Shown here: piece after piece, positions 1 through 8,867 of the stretch
Layout: the number at the start of each line of letters is the position of its first letter
Numbering within the stretch: position 1 is the first letter of the stretch
Origin: Bacillus xiamenensis
GTDB taxonomy: Bacteria; Bacillota; Bacilli; Bacillales; Bacillaceae
Length of the DNA: 34,383 nt
NCBI RefSeq assembly: GCF_000300535.1
Contig: NZ_AMSH01000037.1
Span: 1 to 34,383 of the forward strand
Direction of reading: 5' to 3'
Translations under genes and position numbers: made by a program
Notes under the pieces: generated by a model
Told to the model about the DNA's origin: nothing
Database searches by the model: none
The model's input: only the letters and a program-made list of their open reading frames with translations

Positions 1-63
1 GATTTATATAATGGAGAAGTGATTGCTTTTACAATTGGTGATAAGCAGGACACAGACTCCTAG
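1..63 (+). pseudogene. IS3-family transposase (OrfB) internal fragment
   Basis: The first 20 codons, open from the window edge, read DLYNGEVIAFTIGDKQDTDS and then TAG. This matches the part of the DDE integrase core of IS3/IS150-type OrfB proteins in which a DL(Y/F)NxEI(I/V)(A/S)Y-like strand is followed by a D-T segment. The normal continuation (LV.DTL...) is missing because the frame stops, and the following DNA does not resume the protein. I read it as a truncated, dead transposase. The upstream part lies outside the window. Confidence 0.6.
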
Positions 64-556
64 TACTTAGTTTCATATAAATTATTCCCTTAACTTTTAA
101 TCTAAATATGAGTCTACCTAAATTATACAAGCAATATAGTGCAAACAGAAAAAAGCCAAACAACCACTTCGGATCATAGCAATTCAAGAAATATTGAATT
201 TGTCCCATAAGAGATGAAATAGCTTATTGATTTAGAATAGTTTTGACAGTAAAATTAATGCTATACTTATTTGTATGCATTTCTCTTGTCTGGTAATTTC
301 ACGTTAAATTGGGTTCTTACAATCTATATACCATTTAGATAATTAATTGGATATAGAAAAAATATTTCTTTATGCTGATATTCCCACAAAAATAAGCTGA
401 TGTTAATTGAGTATGAAATGAAATTCGGTATACAGAAAAGTTTTCATAGAATGTTAACCTACTAAATCACAAGTTCAATCACCTGATTATTACATCGCCG
501 AAAATACCACTATTTACTATATAAATTTAAAAAAGTTCACTGAGGAGAGGTCAAAA
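64..556. other. AT-rich stretch without a gene
   Basis: No convincing reading frame is seen in about 490 bases of very AT-rich DNA. A TTGACA box at 243-248 is a possible -35 element, but no good -10 box sits at the right spacing. The only clear signal is a GAGGAGAGG ribosome site at 542-550, which serves the next gene. Confidence 0.5.
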
Positions 557-2485
557 TTGTTTTACGCATCTAATAAAAATGGAAATATTGTTTTAAATGG
601 CGAGTTTACTGATTTTAATAATGGAAAAGTTATAAATAGAAAAAAAAGAATGTTATTCAAAAAGTTTTATATATATAAAGCAGATCAGAAAGTCATTAAA
701 AACAAAAGTAATAATAATAGAATTGAGATTTTAGAGATCCATGAAAACGACCATAGAATTAAAGAATCAATACTTGTCGTATATTTAGATCCTTTCAACA
801 CTTTGTCTTTTATAATAATTAAAAAAGACCATCCTCTATTAACAATTGAAGAAAGAATAGAGAAAGCAGAATCTAATCCCCCACAGAGATTAAAAACAAT
901 TACATTCGGTGATAATTTTTATATTCTTGGTGTAATTCGCTTTAAATTTGCTAATATGAGAAAAACTAATATAGCAATTGGATATGACAAAACTTTAAAT
1001 TTAAATTTTAATTATATTTTTCCTCAAAAAATTCGCGATAAATTTTCAACTGTGACAAACAAATTAGGATTAATTACTCATTTTGGTTATGTTAAAATTA
1101 AAAAAAATGAGTTGTTAGATAAATATATAAAATCAAGTGAAATAAATTTGCCTTTATATATCAAATCGACAAACAAGGATAATACAGACTACTATTATCC
1201 CTTGAAATTTAATTATAGAAATACTTACGATCAAAAGCACTATGTTTATAGCTCAAGAAGTTATAAATTGAATGAAAATATTGAGTTTTTTGTAAGGAAA
1301 TCTATAACTGGCCAAATGGTGTTAGTCATGACCGATTATTTAAGTTTTAAAACAAAGTTTAAAGAAAAATTTGCTAGGTTAATTTCAAGATTCGGGAAAC
1401 AAGAAAAATACGACATCTATTTTGAGAAATTTTCTAAAAATGCAAGTGAATCAGCCTTTGAAGTATTCAAAAAATCAAAAGCAAAAAATGATTCCTACTC
1501 CAAATTTATTTTGGATAAAAATCACGATAAATTTTTATCTTTAAAAGAGGAATATGGTAAAAATAATATTCTAGCTCACAATAGCTTTAAGGCATTCTAT
1601 TTTATATTTAAAGCTAAAAAATTCATATCTTCTGACTTAGTAAGCCATGTACAAAGAAGATTATATGATAATAGTCAAAATATCAAAAGAAAGATATTAA
1701 GTAATAATAATAAAATATTCTTACAACACGGTGTCTGTCTCGCCACCAATGTTTTTGAGAGAGGCTATTTTAATAAAAAAGTACCCATTTGTCCGGATTA
1801 TATTGTAACAAATTCAAAACTCGAATCCTATTATTTTAGAAAATACCCTAAATTTACTGACGATCAACTAATTGAAAAAGGGGTACCCAACTTAGATCTA
1901 TATGTTAAAAATAGAAATAAAGATAAAAAGCAAATTACTTTTATGTTAACCTGGAGACCCTGGGATGTTACTGGAAGAATAGAAGAAAATTCCTATATTG
2001 ACCGCTATTTACAATTTTTAAGAATTGTTAAAACTGATCCTTTTTATGAAGATAAAATAATCAATATTACTTTACACCCAAAAGCAGGGCTAATGCTAAA
2101 AAATCAATTTCCAGAAACTTATGACCAGATTAAAGATTATCTATACCAAGGTGATATAAAAGATGCCCTCATTAATTCAAAGGTTGTTATTACTGATTAC
2201 TCTTCCATATGCTTTTATGCATTTGCAGGAGGAAGTAATATGATCTTTTTTTGGGGGGATAAAGAGATAGCAGAAGCAGAATATGGAGCGCCAAACATAT
2301 TACAAGATACTAATTGTTTTGGAGATATCGTAAATCATATCGATAGTACATTAAATAATTTTATAAAAATAAATTATAATCAAAACCAACTTCAAAAATA
2401 TATTATTAGATATAATAACTTAGTGGAACATAGTAATGGAAATAATACTGAAAATGTTTATAGCGAAATTAAAAGATTAGGATAG
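557..2485 (+). CDS. CDP-glycerol/polyol glycerophosphotransferase family protein (TagF-like)
   Basis: A 642-aa protein whose C-terminal half (about residues 340-640) has hallmarks of the CDP-glycerol:poly(glycerophosphate) glycerophosphotransferase family: FLQHGVC, a TWRPW segment, the TLHPKAG box and ITDYSSICFYAF. These enzymes add glycerol- or ribitol-phosphate units to teichoic acids or capsule-like polymers at the inner membrane face. The N-terminal ~330 residues resemble nothing I recognise and may bind acceptor. The start is TTG at 557, six bases after GAGGAGAGG. The gene is far richer in A+T than the core genes, stands alone, and lies between IS3 remnants, so transfer is likely. The substrate cannot be told from sequence. 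Confidence 0.75.
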   Translation: MFYASNKNGNIVLNGEFTDFNNGKVINRKKRMLFKKFYIYKADQKVIKNKSNNNRIEILEIHENDHRIKESILVVYLDPFNTLSFIIIKKDHPLLTIEERIEKAESNPPQRLKTITFGDNFYILGVIRFKFANMRKTNIAIGYDKTLNLNFNYIFPQKIRDKFSTVTNKLGLITHFGYVKIKKNELLDKYIKSSEINLPLYIKSTNKDNTDYYYPLKFNYRNTYDQKHYVYSSRSYKLNENIEFFVRKSITGQMVLVMTDYLSFKTKFKEKFARLISRFGKQEKYDIYFEKFSKNASESAFEVFKKSKAKNDSYSKFILDKNHDKFLSLKEEYGKNNILAHNSFKAFYFIFKAKKFISSDLVSHVQRRLYDNSQNIKRKILSNNNKIFLQHGVCLATNVFERGYFNKKVPICPDYIVTNSKLESYYFRKYPKFTDDQLIEKGVPNLDLYVKNRNKDKKQITFMLTWRPWDVTGRIEENSYIDRYLQFLRIVKTDPFYEDKIINITLHPKAGLMLKNQFPETYDQIKDYLYQGDIKDALINSKVVITDYSSICFYAFAGGSNMIFFWGDKEIAEAEYGAPNILQDTNCFGDIVNHIDSTLNNFIKINYNQNQLQKYIIRYNNLVEHSNGNNTENVYSEIKRLG

Positions 2486-2676
2486 TTTAGTAGCACAAAT
2501 AATAAACTCAACCACGTCAACCATATATGTTTTATTAGGATTCTAACATTATACGGTAATAACCCCAAGTTAAATTAAGCAGAGACCGACCTCATAAGAT
2601 GAGGTAAATAAACAGCACCTTCAAGTTAGAAAACGGATAGCTGTTATCCGAAATAAAACATGGAGGTGTATTTTCT

Positions 2677-2988
2677 ATGGAGACAATAGTGATTTACCTT
2701 GTTTAAGTCAATCGGAAGGCTGTAGAAATGGGATTGGCAGGCGGATCTATGAAAGAGATATGAGGATTAGGAATAAGACGCAGGTTCAGACATGAGTGAA
2801 GTGGTATAGGACTGGAAAGACACACCGTTTCAAAAAGCCTATTGAAAACCATTTACTATGGAAAAGGACCCGAGTACTCTCCAGATTTAGAGAGACTCTA
2901 GGCAAAAAATCGCTAAATGAAACAACAGAATGAAGTTTTAAAAAAGGACAACGAATTGGAAAGAAAGTTGATAAAAAAAGTAAATTGA
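2677..2988 (+). pseudogene. IS3-family OrfA remnant
   Basis: Reading across frames gives the OrfA landmarks in order: AVEMGLAGGSMKEI, then NKTQVQT*VKWYRTGKTHRF, then YGKGPEYSPDLERL, then MKQQNEVLKKDNELERKL. These correspond to the helix-turn-helix and the leucine-zipper tail of IS150-type OrfA. At least two frame changes and several stops are present. The ATG at 2677 follows a GGAGGTG ribosome site, as in intact elements. Confidence 0.65.
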
Positions 2989-3520
2989 ACTGTAGAATAT
3001 TTTTGCAAAACGAGAACACCTGTATCTAAATAGGCACCACACACATTTCGTTTTATAGATGGAAAAAGGATCTAACTAAGAATACTTCTAAGAGACAACT
3101 AGAGGAAACAAATCGACACTTTGTGCCAAAAGATACGGATATCGAAAAAGGCTGTTTATCACCAATCGTAAAAGCAATCATCTCTCCATTATAAAAATTT
3201 AAAATACTGGAAATTATAATTGTTTCTATCAATAAGATAGATACGTGATACCCTTGTTAGTTTTGCAAGGGGGCGATAAGACTGAAAGTTCCGATCCGGT
3301 ATTTTTCGACTACGGGATACAAACTTTGTCTTAAACACAATTGATCAGCTCCCAGCACTGCCTGAGAACTTGCGTGTTACATAGCGCAAGGTTCTTACAT
3401 TTAAAAAGTATTACAAAGGTGTTCATATAAAAGGCATTACCATGGGCATGTTATATCAACCTTCGCATTCGAACGAACAACCAATCACCGATAAACTATC
3501 GGCAATTGACAGTATAAAAT
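2989..3520 (+). pseudogene. IS3-family OrfB remnant
   Basis: Short matches to OrfB are visible in different frames: ISFYRWKKDL at about 3045, LCAKRYGYRK at about 3120 (the YGYRK motif before the integrase core) and NQSPINYRQL at about 3480 (the usual SPVxYR C-terminus). The whole DDE core is missing between these points, so the transposase is deleted internally and dead. Confidence 0.55.
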
Positions 3521-3585
3521 TTTTTTGATTCCCTGTCTCAAAAACTAGGGTCAGTCCCACCATATCACCTGTGCTTTTCTTTCGT

Positions 3586-4413
3586 TTAAAAATCAAAGTT
3601 ATCTGGATCTGGACCTGTGCGCTCATCTTCATTCAGCTGATCAATAATAGCCAACTCATGTGCGGACAGCTCGAAATCGAAGACTTGTGTGTTTTCAATG
3701 ATTCGGCTCTTCGTCACAGATTTTGGAATGGTGATAATGCCATGCTGCAAGTCCCAGCGAAGAATTACTTGCGCTACTGATTTGTCATGTTTTTTCGCGA
3801 TATCTTGGAGAACAGGATGGTTCAGGAGCTTCCCGCTGCCTAATGGCGACCACGCTTCTACATGAATTCCTTTCGCCTTGCAGTAGTCACGTAAAGGCTC
3901 CTGCGTCAGCTTCGGATGCAGCTCGATTTGATTCACCATTGGCACAACCTCTGCCTCTTCTAATAAATCCTCTAAATGATGCTGATGGAAGTTACACACA
4001 CCAATTGCCCGAACGCGTCCATCCTTATACAGCTTCTCTAGCGCTTTCCACGTTTCTTTATATTTGCCTTCAACTGGCCAATGAATTAAATAAAGATCTA
4101 GTACATCAAGTCCCAGCTTATTCATACTTGTTTCAAAGGCTTCAAGTGTTGATTCATATCCTTGATCACGATTCCAGACCTTTGTCGTAATAAACAGATC
4201 ATCGCGAGAAATACCTGATTGCTGAATGGCTTTGCCTACACCTTCTTCATTTTGATAGGCCGCTGCTGTATCTATACTGCGATAGCCCGCTTCAAGTGCG
4301 TCTTTGACTGCATTTACAGCCTCATCCCCATCTTTTACTTGCCATACACCAAAGCCAAGCTTCGGCATTTTCACTCCGTTTGCTAATGTGACTGTATCTG
4401 TTAATCCACTCAT
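3586..4413 (-). CDS. Aldo/keto reductase (YtbE/YvgN-like)
   Basis: A 275-aa cytosolic NADPH-dependent carbonyl reductase of the AKR superfamily, likely acting on aldehydes and alpha-dicarbonyls such as methylglyoxal. The AKR tetrad is complete: Asp48 and Tyr53 (SIDTAAAY), Lys78 (TTKVWN) and His111 (LIHWP). The nucleotide-binding IPKSVTKSR loop and the end GPDPDNFDF are typical of B. subtilis YtbE/YvgN. I chose ATG at 4413 because GGAGG lies eight bases before it; the upstream extension lacks a ribosome site. The gene is apparently monocistronic. Which paralogue it corresponds to is not certain. Confidence 0.9.
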   Translation of the reverse strand: MSGLTDTVTLANGVKMPKLGFGVWQVKDGDEAVNAVKDALEAGYRSIDTAAAYQNEEGVGKAIQQSGISRDDLFITTKVWNRDQGYESTLEAFETSMNKLGLDVLDLYLIHWPVEGKYKETWKALEKLYKDGRVRAIGVCNFHQHHLEDLLEEAEVVPMVNQIELHPKLTQEPLRDYCKAKGIHVEAWSPLGSGKLLNHPVLQDIAKKHDKSVAQVILRWDLQHGIITIPKSVTKSRIIENTQVFDFELSAHELAIIDQLNEDERTGPDPDNFDF

Positions 4414-4594
4414 CAAACAAACCTCCGCTTCATTTTTGCTTACCATGCACTATACCCGAATGTGCGAAAGATCATGCATGAAAATAGACCATGCAAGGGC
4501 TACTATGATCTAATTTCATTTTGTCCCATACTAACAACACAAAATTTTTATGTGAATATATTTGTTTTTTAATTAAATAGATTTCTACTTATTC

Positions 4595-5056
4595 CTATAC
4601 AAACAGTGAGGTCCAATCATCCTCCTCAGAGAATACTTGAATCCCATGCTGTTTCAGCAAGGCAGACGTCACACCGTCCCCAGCCTTTGTCTTCCCGTTA
4701 AACTCTCCCCGATAGATCATCCGGCTTCCGCAAGAAGGGCTGTACTCTTTTAACACGACGGATGTTGCGCCAAGAGTCTGAATCTGCTTAAGCGTGGCTT
4801 GTGCACCATTTACATACATCTCTGTCACATCTGTTCCATGAACATCAACAACAGAAGCCTGCCCCCGTAAGACATCATGACCATCTCCACCAATAATTTC
4901 TGCGGGAGGTCTTGGTGTAGAGAAACCGCCAAGCAGCTCAGGGCAAACTGTTACCGCCTTTCCTTCCTGCACAAGCTCCTCGATACGTTGATCTAATCGA
5001 TGGCTGCCATTATAACGGACCTTTAATCCCGCAAGACAAGCGCTGACAACGATCAT
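4595..5056 (-). CDS. DUF523 family protein
   Basis: A 153-aa protein with the conserved cysteine motifs of the DUF523 (YbbK) family: SACLAG near the start, VCPELLGG in the middle and YSPSCGS around residue 110. The cysteines suggest metal or Fe-S binding or thiol chemistry, but no biochemical role is established for the family. Its ATG overlaps the TGA of the upstream membrane-protein gene (ATGA at 5053-5056), which points to translational coupling and a shared transcript. Confidence 0.85.
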   Translation of the reverse strand: MIVVSACLAGLKVRYNGSHRLDQRIEELVQEGKAVTVCPELLGGFSTPRPPAEIIGGDGHDVLRGQASVVDVHGTDVTEMYVNGAQATLKQIQTLGATSVVLKEYSPSCGSRMIYRGEFNGKTKAGDGVTSALLKQHGIQVFSEEDDWTSLFV

Positions 5057-5298
5057 GTATGTTCCTCATTTTTATGGATTGAGTGTTTTTTTCTAACTTT
5101 AAAATAAATACATACAGGCAGATAGAAGATCGTGTACCCTAAAAAGGGCAGAGCACAATACAATGCAGCAGCCCAAATCGGCCCTTCAACTCCTGTGATA
5201 CCAAAAAAATAAACAAATAATAGCAAGCTGACAAACAATCCGACGAACGGCATGATGGTTGCTGATTTTTTAAAATTTTCCATCATTTCTTTCCCCAA
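5053..5298 (-). CDS. Small membrane protein of unknown function
   Basis: An 81-aa protein with two or three hydrophobic segments (about residues 15-35 and 41-68) and a basic tail, KVRKKHSIHKNEEH, likely in the cytoplasm. I recognise no family. The start is TTG at 5298, placed about five bases after a GGGGGGAG ribosome site; an in-frame ATG at 5286 is possible but has a poorer site. It is the first gene of a two-gene unit with the DUF523 gene, joined by a 4-bp overlap. Confidence 0.6.
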   Translation of the reverse strand: MGKEMMENFKKSATIMPFVGLFVSLLLFVYFFGITGVEGPIWAAALYCALPFLGYTIFYLPVCIYFKVRKKHSIHKNEEHT

Positions 5299-5356
5299 AG
5301 AAGCTCCCCCCTTTTCACATCATCACGAATAACGTCAATATATGTTAATTTTACCA

Positions 5357-5397
5357 TAAAAAAACCGAAAGCATCTAGTTTATAGAAAGCTTTCGGT
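5357..5397 (-). terminator. Rho-independent terminator of the MarR gene
   Basis: A nine-base stem (ACCGAAAGC at 5364-5372 with GCTTTCGGT at 5389-5397) is followed, on the minus strand, by a run of T. It lies just past the MarR stop codon. Confidence 0.85.
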
Positions 5398-5404
5398 CCG
5401 TTAT

Positions 5405-5863
5405 TTATATCTTTTCCTTCCAAGCCTTTAAGAAGCGCTCAATAACCTGTAGTTCGTCTTCATTAAATTCATGGAGGAATTCTAAATAGGAGGAGACTGC
5501 CTGTTCATGAAGCTCATCATGCAGTGCCGCCAGCTGTGTACCTTCCTCTGTCAGTGAATAATAGACGGATTTCTTGTCACCTTGCCGGTGGCAATAGTCG
5601 ACCATGCCTTTTTCGATGAGTTTTTTCACAGCCTTTGTAATGGCGGGTTTTGATAGTTTTAGTTGTTGTGAAAGAAATGTATTATTGGATTCGTTAGGGT
5701 TTGCTTGAATCATAGATAAAATATGAAGCTGTGTAAGTGTCCAATCTTGCTTGAGTGTATCAGTCGTGGTAATCAGTGGATCTGTTGGATCGTTCCGTTT
5801 CTTTTCCCTATGCATAATCAAATCTTGAATCGCTTTTAAGACAATCTGCTCTTTTGTTTCCAT
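5405..5863 (-). CDS. MarR family transcriptional regulator
   Basis: A 152-aa winged-helix repressor. The DNA-binding region (about residues 40-105) has the MarR pattern: WTLTQLHILSMI, then NTFLSQQLKLSKPAITKAVKKLIEKGMV as recognition helix region, then the wing RQGDKKSVYYSLTEEG. Flanking helices would form the dimer and ligand pocket. Start: ATG at 5863, five bases after GGAGG; an upstream GTG would put that ribosome site inside the gene. It is divergent from the GNAT gene and may control it and itself through the inverted repeat at 5878-5889. The ligand is unknown. Confidence 0.88.
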   Translation of the reverse strand: METKEQIVLKAIQDLIMHREKKRNDPTDPLITTTDTLKQDWTLTQLHILSMIQANPNESNNTFLSQQLKLSKPAITKAVKKLIEKGMVDYCHRQGDKKSVYYSLTEEGTQLAALHDELHEQAVSSYLEFLHEFNEDELQVIERFLKAWKEKI

Positions 5864-5877
5864 CTGAACCTCCACTC

Positions 5878-5889
5878 TTAACTGGTTAA
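5878..5889. promoter_or_regulatory. Possible MarR operator
   Basis: TTAACTGGTTAA has five-base arms (TTAAC/GTTAA) around two central bases. It sits just upstream of the MarR ribosome site, where an autoregulatory operator is expected. Only position and symmetry support it. Confidence 0.4.
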
Positions 5890-6070
5890 TAAAATGGTAC
5901 TAATAATCAATAAAGGAGTCAAAAGAAATGTGGGGATGAGGAAAAGAATGGGTCATCAGACCTGATAAATAAAAGAACTTTTTTACTAGATTACAAGAGA
6001 CGGCACAATTTCCTTTTCTTTGCTATCATTTATGATAGGTAACCCTCAATCAAAAAAAGAAGGTGAGAGA

Positions 6071-6838
6071 ATGAAAACAGAGCAGCAAATGGCCATTCGC
6101 CAGTTAGAAGAAAAAATAAATTTGTTTTCTTCTGTTGTAAACGGATCGTTCCTATCAACAGAAGATTTCGTTCTATCAAACACGCATATATCAACTGACA
6201 CGTTCAATTTATTATTACCGATTTCAGCGCACATACAAGATCAACAAAAAGTGGAAGCTGCCATCGAACAAATGCAGCAACAGCAGCTAACATTCAGCAC
6301 ATGGATCACTCAAAGCCTGCTCCACCCCGATTGGTCGAATATCATGCAGAAATATGGGCTTCAAGAAGTGGAACGCAATACCATCATGATGCTTGAACAT
6401 ACAAACGACATCGATCAAAGGACCTCTCAATCGCTTACGATCAAGGAAGTGACTGACGATCAAACTTTTCTCGATTATCAACATTTATTTATCGAACTTT
6501 TCGAAGGATCACCTGAAGCAATCTCTTTAAACAGCTATTTCCAGCGCTTTTCGATTGAACGATTACACCCGAGTACCCGCATGTTCGTTGGATATGAACA
6601 CAACAAACCAGTCACAACGGGCTTATTGATTGAAACAGCAGACAGCTACGGTATTTATGATGTCATCACAAAGGCAGAACACCGCGGAAGAGGACTTGGC
6701 AGTGACATGTTTCATTACCTTCTGACCCAGACAGATAACAAACAAAAGTGTGTGATGTTACAAGCCTCAAATGACGGCAAACATATCTATCAGCGTGCCG
6801 GATTTCATCCAATTGGAGAAATGGTTATTTTTGAATAG
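6071..6838 (+). CDS. GNAT family N-acetyltransferase
   Basis: A 255-aa acetyl-CoA-dependent acyltransferase. The GNAT fold is in the C-terminal half: a beta strand YGIYDVITKAEHRGRGLG carrying the acetyl-CoA pyrophosphate loop RGRGLG (motif A), then ASNDGKHIYQRAGFHPIGE (motif B, with the usual YxRxGF). The N-terminal ~120 residues are a less conserved domain, so this is a two-domain GNAT. The start at 6071 follows AAGGTGAG; the longer frame from 6020 has no ribosome site. The acceptor substrate is unknown. It is divergent from the MarR gene. Confidence 0.82.
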   Translation: MKTEQQMAIRQLEEKINLFSSVVNGSFLSTEDFVLSNTHISTDTFNLLLPISAHIQDQQKVEAAIEQMQQQQLTFSTWITQSLLHPDWSNIMQKYGLQEVERNTIMMLEHTNDIDQRTSQSLTIKEVTDDQTFLDYQHLFIELFEGSPEAISLNSYFQRFSIERLHPSTRMFVGYEHNKPVTTGLLIETADSYGIYDVITKAEHRGRGLGSDMFHYLLTQTDNKQKCVMLQASNDGKHIYQRAGFHPIGEMVIFE

Positions 6839-6866
6839 AAGATGACATTTTTCCTGACGTATCAAG

Positions 6867-6898
6867 GGCAAAGAAAGGCATCCTGTCTCTTCTTTGCC
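6867..6898 (+). terminator. Hairpin after the GNAT gene
   Basis: A perfect nine-base stem (GGCAAAGAA at 6867-6875, TTCTTTGCC at 6890-6898) lies between the GNAT and MaoC genes. No T-run follows, so it is a weak terminator at best, or a stabilising 3' end. Confidence 0.4.
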
Positions 6899-6917
6899 TC
6901 TAACATCTCATCACAAA

Positions 6918-6935
6918 AATGAATGTACATTCATT
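6918..6935. promoter_or_regulatory. 18-bp perfect palindrome, probable TetR-type operator
   Basis: AATGAATGTACATTCATT is identical to its reverse complement. The TGAATG...CATTCA half-sites resemble operators of acyl-CoA-responsive TetR-type repressors such as Bacillus FadR. It lies about 40 bases before the chosen start of the MaoC-like gene, consistent with control of a fatty-acyl enzyme. The repressor is not in the window. Confidence 0.6.
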
Positions 6936-6975
6936 CACTCCTTTGGTACATTTAAAAAAAGGAGCTGAAGAACAG

Positions 6976-7353
6976 ATGGTTCGACCAGGCGATCAATTTC
7001 AAACAAGCAAAACCTATACGCATGAAGATGTGATCCAATTTGGCGAGATGACAGGTGATCTTGGCAAACATCATACCGAGCTAGATGATCAAGGCAGGCT
7101 CATGGTACACGGCTTTCTCACAGCAAGTCTAGCCACGAAGCTTGGCGGGCAGTTTCATTTTATCGGTCAAGAGATGACATGTACCTTCATACGCCCTGTT
7201 TATACAGGTGACACCATTACCTGCCAGATGGCCGTCACCAAGGTAGAACCCCTTGAAAAATACCATCGTGTCCACCTTTTTTCCCGGTATATCAATCAGC
7301 ATGGAGAAGAAGTCATTACTGGTAAAAGTGAAGGTGTGGTTTTCAAAAAATAA
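6976..7353 (+). CDS. MaoC-like (hot-dog fold) acyl hydratase/dehydratase
   Basis: A 125-aa single hot-dog domain. VIQFGEMTGDLGKHHTE and LMVHGFLTASLATKL match the hydratase segment of MaoC/(R)-specific enoyl-CoA hydratases, and RPVYTGDTITC is the typical central strand. It probably hydrates or dehydrates an acyl-thioester, but the substrate is unknown. I chose ATG at 6976, preceded by AAAAAAGGAG; the frame is open back to an ATG at 6919, but that codon sits inside the 18-bp palindrome and has no ribosome site. The palindrome suggests control by a fatty-acyl-sensing repressor. Confidence 0.75.
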   Translation: MVRPGDQFQTSKTYTHEDVIQFGEMTGDLGKHHTELDDQGRLMVHGFLTASLATKLGGQFHFIGQEMTCTFIRPVYTGDTITCQMAVTKVEPLEKYHRVHLFSRYINQHGEEVITGKSEGVVFKK

Positions 7354-7377
7354 AAAGCTGCCTATGATGAGGCAGCT
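7350..7377 (-). terminator. Terminator of pbuE
   Basis: A perfect eight-base stem (AGCTGCCT at 7356-7363, AGGCAGCT at 7370-7377) is followed by T-rich sequence on the minus strand, 30 bases after the pbuE stop. It may also slow transcription from the convergent MaoC gene. Confidence 0.75.
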
Positions 7378-7406
7378 AACTAACACGAAAACGATCTTAT
7401 TCTCTT

Positions 7407-8579
7407 CTATTCAGCGTGATGCTGACGATCCATATAAAGCGGCGGTCTCTTTAATGAAATCACTGCACAGCTAAAGGCAATCAGCACAAAAACAGCGCCG
7501 AATTTAGCCAAATCAACAGATGAACCGGTCATTGTAAACATGACGCCGCCCACTGCTGATCCAATGGAAATCCCAATTTGCAAAGCGGATGTGTTCAAAC
7601 TCTGCTGAATATCAGACGTCACAGGGTCTGTTTGAATCAAATAGCTCTGCAAAGCAGGTGTCAGTGCCCAGCTAAGAGCACCCCATAGGACAACCATCAC
7701 CATAAAGAGCATAAACACTCCCGCTGTATAAGGAAGGATAAACATCACAATGGCAAACGCCATGGTCACAAGCAAAATGGCTTTTCCTGATCCTAGTTTG
7801 TCACTCAGCCAGCCGCCAAACCCATTCCCGCCAATCGACGCAAGTCCGAAGACCAAATAACAAATACTAATCCAAAACGGAGTCATATGCAAAACTTCCA
7901 TCAGAAATGGCGTGAAATAAGAATACAGCATATAATGACCAGCAAGCATGAACAAACTAATCAAATGTGCACTGAAAATTTTCGGATGCCCTAAAGAACG
8001 AATTTGTTCTTTAAGCGGCGTGACTTTTTCAACAGGCATTTTCTCCAATAGAAAATAAATGAGTACCATGGATATGGCTGACAGAATACTGATTCCTAAA
8101 AACATCACTCTCCAGCCAAAGCTCTCTGTAATAAAAATACCGATCGGTACACCGAGAACAAGTGATGAGCTAATCCCAATAAAAATCAAACCTAATGCTT
8201 TCGCTCGATGCGTCGGTTCCACCAACTTGGCGGTAATCGTTAGTGATAACACCACAACAAGCGCCGTACTCATGGCAATCAAGACCCTAGAGATCATGAC
8301 AAGGGCAAAGGTGGAACTAAAATATGTGAATACATTGCCTAATGTAAAGACCAATAATGCGATCAAATAAAGACGCTTTCGTTCGATTTTGGCTGTGACG
8401 GTCAGTAGCACCGGTGCTGAAATAGCATACACAATCGCAAATACCGTAATAAGCTGCCCAGCTGTCGCAAGAGACACATTGAGATCCTCTGCTAAACTTG
8501 GCAAAATGCCCCCGACCACAAGCTCAACTAATCCAACCGCAAAAGTAGAAACAGCTAATAAATAAACTCTCCAGTTCAT
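7407..8579 (-). CDS. pbuE: Purine base/nucleoside efflux pump PbuE (MFS)
   Basis: A 390-aa, 12-segment major facilitator protein that exports purine bases and nucleosides. The N-terminus (STFAVGLVELVVGGILP) and the stretches AKIERKRLYLIAL, SRVLIAMSTALVVVLSLT and SDIQQSLNTSALQ are very close to B. subtilis PbuE (388 aa). The adenine riboswitch directly upstream makes the identification secure. Start: ATG at 8579, nine bases after AGAAGGG; the in-frame ATG three codons earlier touches that ribosome site. It is monocistronic and ends at the hairpin at 7350-7377. Confidence 0.95.
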   Translation of the reverse strand: MNWRVYLLAVSTFAVGLVELVVGGILPSLAEDLNVSLATAGQLITVFAIVYAISAPVLLTVTAKIERKRLYLIALLVFTLGNVFTYFSSTFALVMISRVLIAMSTALVVVLSLTITAKLVEPTHRAKALGLIFIGISSSLVLGVPIGIFITESFGWRVMFLGISILSAISMVLIYFLLEKMPVEKVTPLKEQIRSLGHPKIFSAHLISLFMLAGHYMLYSYFTPFLMEVLHMTPFWISICYLVFGLASIGGNGFGGWLSDKLGSGKAILLVTMAFAIVMFILPYTAGVFMLFMVMVVLWGALSWALTPALQSYLIQTDPVTSDIQQSLNTSALQIGISIGSAVGGVMFTMTGSSVDLAKFGAVFVLIAFSCAVISLKRPPLYMDRQHHAE

Positions 8580-8637
8580 GTCTAACATCCCTTCTCTATA
8601 TCATGGCTTTCACTTTTGATACAGGGTGCAGACAAAC

Positions 8638-8740
8638 AAAAAAACCCTGATTACAAAAAAGGAAAGCGCGCTTTTGTAATCAGGATTTATCGGATCCTGG
8701 TAGAAACCCTCAAACCATATTATTGAGGTTATACAAGTCT
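8638..8740 (-). promoter_or_regulatory. Adenine (purine-class) riboswitch with terminator, upstream of pbuE
   Basis: On the minus strand the aptamer (8740-8674) shows the P1 strand CTTGTATAACC, the L2/L3 arms and the closing CCTGATTACAA, nearly identical to the B. subtilis pbuE aptamer. The specificity base (position 74 of the class) is U, at plus position 8679, giving adenine rather than guanine recognition. The 3' strand of P1 can also pair with TTGTAATCAGG (8645-8656 region) to form a terminator ending in the T-run opposite 8638-8644. Adenine binding therefore turns expression on. Confidence 0.96.
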
Positions 8741-8756
8741 ATTTTTTTCTTCAAAT

Positions 8757-8785
8757 ATATTAGCATAGCCTTCCATAACGTGCAA
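8757..8785 (-). promoter_or_regulatory. Promoter of pbuE
   Basis: On the minus strand, TTGCAC (opposite 8780-8785) and TAATAT (opposite 8757-8762) are 17 bases apart. The start point expected near 8750 falls about ten bases before the aptamer. Confidence 0.65.
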
Positions 8786-8867
8786 GCTGCAAAAATAGAA
8801 AATATCTGCCAATGGCTCTTCGACATAAACGACCTCAGAAAGGCATGAAATGAACTTGCAGACCAAC

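Larger units (their letters stand above)
2580..3560 (+). mobile_element. Decayed IS3-family (IS150-like) insertion sequence
   Basis: Remnants of both transposase genes lie in the usual order, with possible terminal inverted repeats. GACCGACC at 2584-2591 matches the reverse complement of GGTCAGTC at 3549-3556 except for one base, and both sit at the expected ends. The length is under 1 kb against about 1.5 kb for an intact element, so internal DNA is lost. Many stops and frameshifts show that it is inactive. Exact ends are uncertain by a few bases. Confidence 0.65.

Noticed and set aside
2786-3019. A 77-codon minus-strand frame inside the IS remnant
   Set aside because: It lies antisense to clear OrfA remnants, has no ribosome site and no family likeness.
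3571-8370. Frames of 60-115 codons antisense to the reductase, MarR, GNAT, MaoC and pbuE genes
   Set aside because: They mirror strong coding sequence on the other strand and lack ribosome sites.
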